Positions 1 through 6,200 of a DNA stretch of 9,699 bases are shown one piece after another. The notes under the pieces are model-generated. The model did not search any database, was not told the DNA's origin, and was given only the letters and a program-made list of their open reading frames with translations. Source of the stretch: Candidatus Omnitrophota bacterium (GTDB lineage: Bacteria > Omnitrophota > Gorgyraeia > Zapsychrales > Zapsychraceae). The DNA is taken from NCBI GenBank assembly GCA_018062515.1, contig JAGOSC010000071.1, forward strand, positions 1 through 9,699, given 5' to 3'. Numbering within the stretch: position 1 is the stretch's first letter; the number at the start of each line of letters is the position of its first letter. Made by a program: the position numbers and the translations under genes.

Positions 1-297
1 CCCACAGACACATTTAAAGGGGCCTTTTTGATGAATAGGCGTCATGGGAAACCTGTGGATCCTGCCGAATGTATCTCAGATTGTGGAGGTACGGGCTGCC
101 CTCTTTGTGGTAATGATTGTTCGCCATGCTACATTGGTCCAGTCAATAATAATTTTCATTGCTGGAATAAATCCACCGAAATTTTGGCCAATGCGGGAAT
201 CGTATCAGAAACATGCGCGAGATATTATTATAAGGGCGGAGCGAAGCCGGGTTTAACTTTTTCATTTGTAAATTGCAATGACGACGTAGGTTTTTAA
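1..297 (+). CDS. 5'-truncated cysteine-rich small protein, possibly the tail of a pilin
   Basis: The reading frame is open from base 1 to TAA at 295-297, so the gene probably begins upstream of the window. An internal ATG at 31, eight bases after AAAGGGG (16-22), could be a start. The protein from there would have no signal peptide or membrane segment, which fits poorly with its composition. About 89 residues follow that ATG and nine are cysteines, five of them in a dense cluster (key pattern CGGTGCPLCGNDCSPC). It ends with a polar tail (VNCNDDVGF). I recognise no family. Because it lies 15 bases before a cysteine-rich pilin in a Tad cluster, I infer the exported C-terminal part of a paralogous pilin or pseudopilin stabilised by disulphides. 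A small zinc or iron-sulphur protein remains possible if ATG 31 is the true start. Confidence 0.55.
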   Translation, partial: PTDTFKGAFLMNRRHGKPVDPAECISDCGGTGCPLCGNDCSPCYIGPVNNNFHCWNKSTEILANAGIVSETCARYYYKGGAKPGLTFSFVNCNDDVGF

Positions 298-312
298 GAA
301 TCGGTATTTTAT

Positions 313-720
313 ATGTTAAGAGCATTTAATAAACGAAAATCGCAATCCGTCATAGAAATGATGGCATTGGTTGTGTTCATCCTAACAGCCATGTTATTTT
401 TTCAAAAATACATGGCTCGGGGGATATATGGTCGCTGGAAAGGAGTCGGTGAGTCATTTTCCAGCGGGCGTTTATATGATCCGAAATTATCCATGGAATG
501 CGGCTATGACCGGTGGGTTGGTCCACTCACTGGAGGGAATACTCTCAGTACAGGTCTTTGGTATAATGCTGTTTGTTTTGACAAAAAATGCATTGATGCT
601 TGTGTGTCACCAGTATCAGCCACGAAGGACAAGTGCTTTCTTTGCATTAATACAACCTGTAGATCAAAATATAAAGGCAGAGACCTTTGTAACCTTTACA
701 ACGCAGCCTTTTTTGACTGA
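313..720 (+). CDS. Flp/TadE-like cysteine-rich prepilin
   Basis: This is a 135-residue protein. The N-terminus is a short basic leader (MLRAFNKRKS) followed by QSVIEMMALVVF and a hydrophobic helix of about 18 residues. This matches the prepilin-peptidase pattern of Flp-type pilins: cleavage after Ser10 would put Glu15 at +5. Serine replaces the usual glycine before the cut, and Met follows the Glu where Flp has Tyr. After the helix comes KYMARGIYGRWKGVGESFSSG, a stretch I associate with small pilins of Omnitrophota-like genomes (recollection, not a search). The C-terminal half carries eight cysteines, an even number that suits disulphides. It would be processed in the inner membrane and assembled by TadA/B/C. 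No clear Shine-Dalgarno lies before ATG 313; translation may be coupled to the gene ending at 297. The pilin-like N-terminus is solid; major pilin versus TadE-type minor pilin is not resolved. Confidence 0.72.
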   Translation: MLRAFNKRKSQSVIEMMALVVFILTAMLFFQKYMARGIYGRWKGVGESFSSGRLYDPKLSMECGYDRWVGPLTGGNTLSTGLWYNAVCFDKKCIDACVSPVSATKDKCFLCINTTCRSKYKGRDLCNLYNAAFFD

Positions 721-771
721 GTTTAAATAATCTCAGCCTTTAAATTTTCCGCAGCAAATACCTTTTCAACA

Positions 772-799
772 TTGTATTTTAAATTCTATATTGTATACT
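772..799 (+). promoter_or_regulatory. Promoter candidate for tadBC
   Basis: A -35-like TTGTAT (772-777) is separated by 16 bases from a -10-like TATACT (794-799). The predicted start near 805 would leave a 5' UTR of about 33 bases before tadB. The same -10 hexamer occurs in the promoter candidates in front of the giant gene, which makes this pair more believable than its match to the sigma-70 consensus alone. It lies in the only gap (721-837) within the pilus block. Confidence 0.45.
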
Positions 800-837
800 T
801 ATAACTGTTCTTAAAAAATAAAAATAGCGACCTCCAT

Positions 838-1695
838 ATGTTGTTAATCATACTATTGTTAGTATTTGCCACAGTAACTCTCGTCTGGTACCAACTCATT
901 CCCAGCATTTACACTCGTACGAATATTATTAAGGAACGGCGTCAACAAAAACTTTCCAATAACATGGAAAAATTGATGTCCAGAACGGATGCCAGGAAGC
1001 TCAGCAACGTATTTATCACAGCTCCGCTTATTTTGGCCGCGGGCTTTTTTTTTATATTTCCCGCGGAATTTCGTTTTTTTGGTCTTGTTTTCGGTTTCAT
1101 TTTAGGTTTTATATTTCCCGGCGTTTATGTTCAGATGTTAACCAAAAAAAGCCGAGAAAAATTTGATGGTCAATTGGTCGACGCCCTAATGATTATGTCC
1201 AGTTCCTTTAGAGGGGGCTTAAGTTTAGTTCAGGCTATGGAAGCTGTTGAGCAGGAAATGCCTGATCCTATCCGAAAAGAATTCGGTATTGTTTTAGGCG
1301 AAAATAAAATGGGCGTTTCACTGGAAGAGGCTTTGAATCATTTATATAATCGCATGCCATCCATAGCTTTACAGCAAATGATTACGGCCATTTTATTGGC
1401 TAGAGAAACCGGAGGTAATTTGCCCGTCATTTTTAACCGTATCGTGACCAATATACGTGAAAGTAGAAAAATCCAGCAAAATTTGGATACATTAACCGTG
1501 CAGGGAAAGATTCAAGGTGTGGTTTTGACGGTCTTACCGATTGGCTTTGGTTTTATTATTTTTTCTACGAATCCGGAAATGTTTACCAATATGTTTGTCT
1601 CTAAAGTGGGAAGGTCTATGTTAATTTATGCCGCGGGTTCATGGACCGTTGGGGCATTTATGGTTTGGAAGATCAGTACATTTAAGGACTTTTAA
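838..1695 (+). CDS. tadB: Tad pilus assembly inner-membrane protein TadB
   Basis: This is a 285-residue polytopic protein of the type II secretion F (T2SSF/GspF) superfamily, TadB type. TadB with TadC forms the inner-membrane platform that couples the TadA ATPase to polymerisation of Flp pilins. Hydrophobic segments lie at about 2-20, 58-75, 80-97, 227-242 and 260-277. The T2SSF domain spans about 112-240, with the typical start QLVDALMIMSSSFRGGLSL, the conserved ARETGGNL at 188-195, and the run into the fourth membrane segment at VLPIGFGFI. Length is normal for TadB. ATG 838 is the first start after an in-frame stop at 802-804. It has no purine-rich ribosome site, and the bases before it (ACCTCC, 830-835) look like anti-Shine-Dalgarno instead. 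The coding region contains a T9 run at 1045-1053 behind a GC-rich hairpin. tadC follows after two bases. Confidence 0.93.
   Translation: MLLIILLLVFATVTLVWYQLIPSIYTRTNIIKERRQQKLSNNMEKLMSRTDARKLSNVFITAPLILAAGFFFIFPAEFRFFGLVFGFILGFIFPGVYVQMLTKKSREKFDGQLVDALMIMSSSFRGGLSLVQAMEAVEQEMPDPIRKEFGIVLGENKMGVSLEEALNHLYNRMPSIALQQMITAILLARETGGNLPVIFNRIVTNIRESRKIQQNLDTLTVQGKIQGVVLTVLPIGFGFIIFSTNPEMFTNMFVSKVGRSMLIYAAGSWTVGAFMVWKISTFKDF
1020..1053 (+). terminator. Terminator-like hairpin plus T9 inside tadB
   Basis: Within the tadB coding sequence, AGC-T-CCGC (1020-1027) pairs with GCGGGCT (1039-1045) to give a seven-pair GC-rich stem with one bulged T. The loop is 11 bases (1028-1038), and a run of nine T begins at 1045. 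This is the form of an intrinsic terminator but it lies in the sense direction early in a translated gene, so ribosomes should normally mask it. It may be a chance product of the Phe-rich membrane segment, a polarity site, or a slippage site. Confidence 0.35.
1684..1688 (+). promoter_or_regulatory. Ribosome binding site of tadC
   Basis: AAGGA lies in the last codons of tadB, nine bases before ATG 1698. It fixes the tadC start and, with the two-base gap between the genes, indicates translation from one bicistronic message. Confidence 0.7.
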
Positions 1696-1697
1696 TT

Positions 1698-2579
1698 ATG
1701 TTTACGATCATTTTGATTAATGTGTATTTGTGTCTATTTTTCTTTATTTTAGGCCTTATTCCCGTCGAGTGGGAGAATAGGCCAACGTTAAGTGCTTTGG
1801 GAATAAAACCAAAAACGGCGAAGAAAAATAAAAATCTTTTTTCACTTGTGAAAATTATTGCTAAATTAAATAAACCTATTTGTCAGGGAGCGACAAGAAA
1901 AAGAATTGAGAAAGATTTGGCTGTCGCGCACATTAATATTACGCCGGAAGAATTTATATTAGCTAAAGAATTATGTATTATGCTGGTACTGTTTTGTACT
2001 TTTCCTATAGTCAGTCCAGACCTAATGATGTTTTGGGTGTTCATTAGCCTGGGGATCGGTTTTATTTTGCCTGAATTCATTCTTAAAGGAAAGATAAAAA
2101 AGGTGAAGGCCGTCATTGTCAAAGAATTACCCGACGCTATTGATTTATTAGGTCTATGCGTCAATGCCGGGTTAGACTTTATGTTGTCGTTAAAATGGGT
2201 TGTCGAAAAATCTCCTCCATCGGTTATGATTGATGAATTAAACGTTGTTCTACAGGAAATTAACGTTGGAAAAACTCGACGGGATGCCATCAAAGATTTG
2301 GCCGCCCGATATGAATTGCCGGATTTATCCACGTTTTCCCGTACGCTCATTCAAGCCGATAAGATGGGGACTTCTGTAACCGAGGCCTTGAATATTCTTT
2401 CAGAAGACATGCGCCAAGCGCGTTATCGTCGAGGTGAACAGCTGGCATTAAAAGCGCCCATGAAAATGCTGGTACCGTTATTAGTATTTATTTTTCCCGT
2501 CGTCGGTATTTTAGTCGCTGGACCAATTATTCTCGATTTTATAGAAAGTAATCCTCTCCAAGGCATGACTGGCGGTTAG
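1698..2579 (+). CDS. tadC: Tad pilus assembly inner-membrane protein TadC
   Basis: This is a 293-residue T2SSF-superfamily protein of the TadC type, the second half of the inner-membrane platform for Flp pilus assembly. Hydrophobic segments lie at about 2-21, 87-104, 109-127 and 256-275. The cytoplasmic T2SSF domain (about 143-250) starts with ELPDAIDLLGLCVNAGLDF and contains the typical QADKMGTSVTEALN (219-232). The family hallmark RRGEQLALKAPMKMLVPLLV leads into the last membrane segment, followed by FPVVGILVAGP. Length is normal for the family. It follows tadB by two bases with an AAGGA ribosome site and is certainly cotranscribed. TadC is the last pilus gene here; TadA, the secretin and a prepilin peptidase are not in the window. 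Confidence 0.94.
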   Translation: MFTIILINVYLCLFFFILGLIPVEWENRPTLSALGIKPKTAKKNKNLFSLVKIIAKLNKPICQGATRKRIEKDLAVAHINITPEEFILAKELCIMLVLFCTFPIVSPDLMMFWVFISLGIGFILPEFILKGKIKKVKAVIVKELPDAIDLLGLCVNAGLDFMLSLKWVVEKSPPSVMIDELNVVLQEINVGKTRRDAIKDLAARYELPDLSTFSRTLIQADKMGTSVTEALNILSEDMRQARYRRGEQLALKAPMKMLVPLLVFIFPVVGILVAGPIILDFIESNPLQGMTGG

Positions 2580-2619
2580 GCCTCTTTCTGGTTATTTCAC
2601 CAAAAAACAGTGTAGAAAT

Positions 2620-2681
2620 AATGTCCAAAGTGATAATTCTGAGGATTTTTTTAGAATGGACATTGTTGCGGACAACTTTTT
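2620..2681 (+). terminator. Weak terminator candidate after tadC
   Basis: AATGTCCA (2620-2627) pairs with TGGACATT (2657-2664). An inner TTCT/AGAA (2637-2640 with 2653-2656) extends the stem after a bulge. It is followed directly by a small GTTG-CGGA-CAAC hairpin (2665-2676) and five T (2677-2681). The form is right for the end of the tadBC message, but the final stem is only four pairs, so termination strength is doubtful. Confidence 0.35.
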
Positions 2682-2723
2682 ATAAATTTTCCATAAATTA
2701 TGGCGATTTTTTAAACAACAGCG

Positions 2724-2742
2724 TATACTTTAGCTAAGTATA
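2724..2742. repeat. Perfect 7-bp inverted repeat
   Basis: TATACTT (2724-2730) and AAGTATA (2736-2742) form a perfect seven-pair inverted repeat around a five-base loop. It contains another TATACT. No -35-like element lies 16-18 bases upstream, so I do not call a promoter. It could be a dyad operator or part of the message end. Confidence 0.35.
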
Positions 2743-2888
2743 TATAATATATATTAAAATAGTATTAGTAAATAATAGAATTATAAGCATTTGAACAATT
2801 TTAATAAAAAAAATTTATTAAATTTATCCAACATTTCATAAATAACTGTAAACAATAGTTTTATATAAAATTTAAAAATTAAAAAAAA
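2741..2888. other. A+T-rich intergenic tract upstream of P1
   Basis: No gene is visible between tadC and the leader of the giant gene. In 2741-2880 I count 15 G or C in 140 bases, about 89% A+T, with several phased A and T runs. The stretch ends in A-tracts immediately upstream of the P1 -35 element. Such tracts commonly act as UP elements for RNA polymerase or as curved DNA that recruits nucleoid proteins. That role is inferred from composition and position only. Confidence 0.5.
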
Positions 2889-2889
2889 G

Positions 2890-2917
2890 TTGTCAACTCA
2901 AATTAATGTGTTATACT
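2890..2917 (+). promoter_or_regulatory. P1, extended -10 promoter
   Basis: TTGTCA (2890-2895) is followed after 16 bases by TATACT (2912-2917). A TG one base before the hexamer (2909-2910) makes an extended -10, and A-tracts lie directly upstream. This is the best promoter in the window. The predicted start near 2924 leads into the structured leader that ends in the terminator at 3074-3104, about 350 bases before the giant gene. Confidence 0.6.
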
Positions 2918-2923
2918 CATCAT

Positions 2924-3104
2924 ACACTAGATTTAAATAGATCCAAAATTATCGATAACTGGCGCCAAGTTTTCGATTAAATTGCCACCTAAATTGACTA
3001 AAGGGGGAAGCGTGAAAAAAGCTTTAACCATATTCCAGTCCAATTTTTTATATATAGTTTTACCTCACAAGCCTAACTACCAATTACCGGTAGTTATTTT
3101 TTTT
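2924..3104 (+). ncRNA. Candidate terminated leader RNA or small RNA
   Basis: The interval between P1 and the intrinsic terminator would give a transcript of about 180 bases. Its 5' part folds as a long hairpin: ATCGATAACT (2951-2960) pairs with AGTTTTCGAT (2968-2977) with one T-T mismatch, around loop GGCGCCA, and flanking AATT/AATT bases can extend it. CCACCT (2985-2990) can pair imperfectly with the purine run AGGGGG (3002-3007), a Shine-Dalgarno-like sequence before GTG 3012. I do not recognise a known riboswitch or 6S-like consensus. It may be an attenuating 5' leader of the giant gene or an independent small RNA. Confidence 0.4.
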
Positions 3105-3131
3105 CCCAAAAATAGATTAATTAAAGGATAA
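3012..3131 (+). CDS. Possible 39-residue leader peptide
   Basis: A GTG start lies four bases after AGGGGG and opens a 39-codon frame ending at TAA 3129-3131. The product starts MKKALTIFQSNFLYIVL, basic then hydrophobic, and resembles no family I know. The frame runs straight through the intrinsic terminator at 3074-3104, so a ribosome on it would disrupt the hairpin. That is the geometry expected of translation-dependent attenuation. No run of codons for one amino acid points to a specific effector. The evidence is the ribosome-site-like run and position only; it could be chance. Confidence 0.22.
   Translation: MKKALTIFQSNFLYIVLPHKPNYQLPVVIFFPKNRLIKG
3074..3104 (+). terminator. Intrinsic terminator in front of the giant gene
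   Basis: TAACTACC (3074-3081) and GGTAGTTA (3089-3096) form a perfect eight-pair stem with a seven-base loop, followed directly by eight T (3097-3104). No A run lies on the other side, so it works on + strand transcripts only. It ends transcripts from P1 and insulates or attenuates the gene starting at 3272. Confidence 0.72.
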
Positions 3132-3176
3132 ATAGCCTAAATGAGCTCTAGTGTAAAGTATTTTATTAATATCTTA

Positions 3177-3185
3177 TGTTATACT
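3177..3185 (+). promoter_or_regulatory. P2, extended -10 element before the giant gene
   Basis: TG (3177-3178), one base, then TATACT (3180-3185) repeats exactly the extended -10 of P1. No good -35 exists; GTATTT at 3158-3163 would be at 16 bases. Extended -10 promoters can work with a weak -35. Transcription would start near 3192, downstream of the terminator, giving the giant gene a terminator-free 5' UTR of about 80 bases. Confidence 0.42.
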
Positions 3186-3202
3186 TTTAGTGATTATATA
3201 TA

Positions 3203-3222
3203 TGGCAAATGCGCCTTTGCCA
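3203..3222 (+). promoter_or_regulatory. Hairpin in the giant-gene 5' UTR
   Basis: TGGCAAA (3203-3209) and TTTGCCA (3216-3222) form a perfect seven-pair stem with a six-base loop, 49 bases before the ATG. No T run follows, so it is not a terminator. It may stabilise the long message or serve as a binding site. Confidence 0.35.
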
Positions 3223-3264
3223 AACAAAACAAAATCACTCAATGTAGGTCAAACATTATTCACC

Positions 3265-3268
3265 AGGA
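3265..3268 (+). promoter_or_regulatory. Closely spaced ribosome binding site of the giant gene
   Basis: AGGA ends only three bases before ATG 3272, tighter than usual. The upstream frame has a stop at 3245-3247 and no other start between, so ATG 3272 is the first possible start. The next in-frame ATG is codon 34 (3371). Confidence 0.5.
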
Positions 3269-3271
3269 ATT

Positions 3272-6200
3272 ATGGATAATAAACCGGACAATTTGAGTTC
3301 CGACCAACCAAATATAGCTCACCAGAAAACTTTGGAATTAAACTTTTCCGAAGAACAAGGTGTTGCTAATATGCATCCGAGTCAGATTGACCTTGGACCT
3401 TATGTCCAATCTGGAAAACCCGAAAAGCCTTTTCGCAGCCGTTTTAATGTTTGGATCAAGGCTATCGCGGCGGCTGTTTTATTAGTCTTTATTCCAGAAC
3501 AGGCCAGTTGGGCTTTTAACTATAATCCCATGGTTTTATGGGGTGATAAATCTTCTTATCCTTCTCAATCCGCTTCACGTCCCTATGATCAACCCGCTAA
3601 CAATTTAGTTTCTGAGCAAATCGCTACCAGCATTAAAAACCTGCTTGACCAAGTTGCCTATCAAGACAATGCACAGGTCAAATTAGAATTACCTTCAGCC
3701 AGCCTTAAAGACAAGCAATATAGTTTATTATTAAAAAATAGTAATAGTTTTAATGATAGTTATATTTCTCAGATTTCTACTTGGTTGCGCGACCCAAGTA
3801 TCCATCCGCTTAACTGCGGGGTTTACTCACTCAAAGATATTTTAAAAGCCCAAGAAATTGACATCACATTGGAAGAGTTATCGGTTACGTCTTTAGCGGT
3901 TGATTTGATGAGCGATATTGTTAAGCCGGGTGAAGAAAAATTAAAGACCTCACTTTACGCCATCAGCAAAATTGTTAACGCGTATGGCTTGAGTTTTAAA
4001 AATGCCAAATTGGCTCCGGAAGATGTCATTAAGTTAGAGCCGCCGTTTATCGCTAACTTTAAGAATGAACACTTTGTTACGGTTACTAAAGTTGATAGCA
4101 ATAAAATTTATTTTAACGACATAGGTGTGCCGGCTTATTTGAGCAAAGACGCGTTTGTTTCTGAATTGAGCGGCTTCGTTTTGGCTAATAATCTAGATGG
4201 CCGAAAAGATTTAAGCATTGAATTTATTCCTGATTCAGCTGCTGCGTTCGTATGGGGAAATAAATGGCATGATCGGTCTGACGACTTGCCTGGTTTCGGC
4301 AGCGACACAGACTGGATGTGGGGTATCGTTTTTGCGGCGGCTTCATATGGTTTGGGTCAAGTTTTCAGCGCTCTGTATACGGCGGGCACCACTGGATGGC
4401 TGAACGAGGTTTTTAAATTTTTAGCCGACACCTTCAGCATGAATTTTACAAGTTGGGGGGAATTTGCGGCGACATTTAATTTTTCTAAAGGCCTCACGCA
4501 ATTCTCACAAGCTTTATCCATGACTGTTTATTTGAAGTGTGAAGAAAATAGGGGTTCAAACTGTGCCGATAAAGCGATGTATATCGGATTAGCCATTTCC
4601 GTCGGTGGTTCTCTATTGAAAGGCGCGGCGATCGACGCCGGGGCCGCCAAGGACGGAGCTTTTTTAGAAAATTTCGCCAAGAGTTTTCTTAGCTTGAAAA
4701 CACTGAACGCCTTGGCTTCCATGATGACGTCTTATTTTGTGCAAGACATGGTCGTTGATGCATTGAATAATTGGGATTGGCTGACGGTCGAAGATGGTGA
4801 TGAGGATGATACCAATGATCAGTTGACTATATTTGGCCAAGCGTTTTTGGGGGTTGTATCCGGCGCGGCTGGAAATATGGCGGGATTTGCGGTGAATGCA
4901 GGTCTAAATTTTGCTGAAGGAAAAATTGATGAATTATTTGCCGGTGAGTTAAGAAAAAATGTAATAACCACCGAGAGAGCTTGGAATGATGCAACCGATG
5001 CCGTGAATGATGCGAAAGCGGAAGCGAAGACAAATCCTAGTCAAGCCGCAGAAAATAAAGTTTTAGAGGCGGAAAGGAAAGAAGCGGACGCTAAGGTGAA
5101 ATTTGATTTGGCCAAAATAGCGTATTTTGGAGCTGTTCTTGATGAAATGAACGTTAACGGCGCTAGCCAGGAAGATATTGACGAAGTTCTAGCGGAATTG
5201 GATTTAACTCAGCATGAGTTAACTTTGGATGAAGCTAGTTTGAGTGTCGTCGACGCGAAATTAGGAAAAGAAAATGAAAACTTAAAAGTAAATTTAGAAG
5301 CAGAGGCTAAAGCAAAAGCAGATTTAAAAGTTGTAGTAGCCAAACTAAATTTAGCCGATGCCAAGAATTTTAGAGACAGAGTAAATGCCGATCCAAGTGC
5401 TTCAGCTGAATCTAAAATTGAAGCCGATACTGAAGTAAAAATTGCTGAGGCAGAACTAGCTTACGCCGAAAAAATAGCCCTCTCGTACTCTGCATCCCCA
5501 GAGACATTAAATGACCTAAGTACAGGCAATAAATCTGTATCGGTTTCCGATGAAGGATTCAGAATAAAAGCAAACGAAGATAGAACGAGAGAGATAAACA
5601 AGATCAATGATGAAAAAAGATTAGCGATTAAAAGCATTTTGAAAAATTCTGAGTATGGAGAATGGCTAGATAAAAATGGTGATGCTGGTTTCTTGAGTCG
5701 ATTTTTACATGCCTTGACCATGGATACAGGCGATGGAAAAAATGTATATAGTGATCATCAATCCGTCGAAGATATGAAGGCGGCGGAAAAAGGTTCAAAT
5801 TTCTGGGATGAATTAAAATTTGCAGTGGGTATGCAATTGAATAATGTTTTGGATGTATTGTTAGGAATCGCGATCAAAGCGGCTTACATTGAGGTACATA
5901 AGTGGGTATCCGGCGGGAAAGAATTGAAACAAGATTCTCTGATATTAGGAGTGGCCGAAATGACCGCAAGAGGTTTAATGGCTTGGGGCGCGGAAATCAT
6001 GGCTCAAAATTATGCGGAAAATCAGCTTGATGAAAATACGGAGAATAAAGAAATTGTATTAGGCGAAACAAAAGAAGATATGGATGCAAATGCCCAGGCA
6101 AAATATGACGCTTTATATAGAGAAGCGCGGGATCAAGGCTTTTTTGCTTTGGCATTAAACGCTATTGGTTTAACATTTCTGCCCGGCGTGGGCGAAGAGT

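Noticed and set aside
717..736. CTGAG/CTCAG inverted repeat after the pilin gene as a terminator
   Set aside because: The stem is only five pairs with a ten-base A+T loop and no immediate T run.
2621..2737. 38-codon frame after tadC (starts MSKVIILRIF)
   Set aside because: There is no ribosome binding site, its start lies inside the terminator candidate stem, and its composition follows the A+T-rich spacer.
2924..3104. c-di-GMP, preQ1, fluoride, ZTP or SAM riboswitch in the leader
   Set aside because: I compared remembered consensus cores by eye and found none of them. A covariance-model search would be decisive, and a significant hit would overturn this rejection.
3141..3296. 51-codon frame overlapping the start of the giant gene
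   Set aside because: The AAAGGA upstream is 12 bases from the ATG, the frame crosses P2 and the 5' UTR hairpin, and the product (starting MSSSVKYF) has no recognisable feature.
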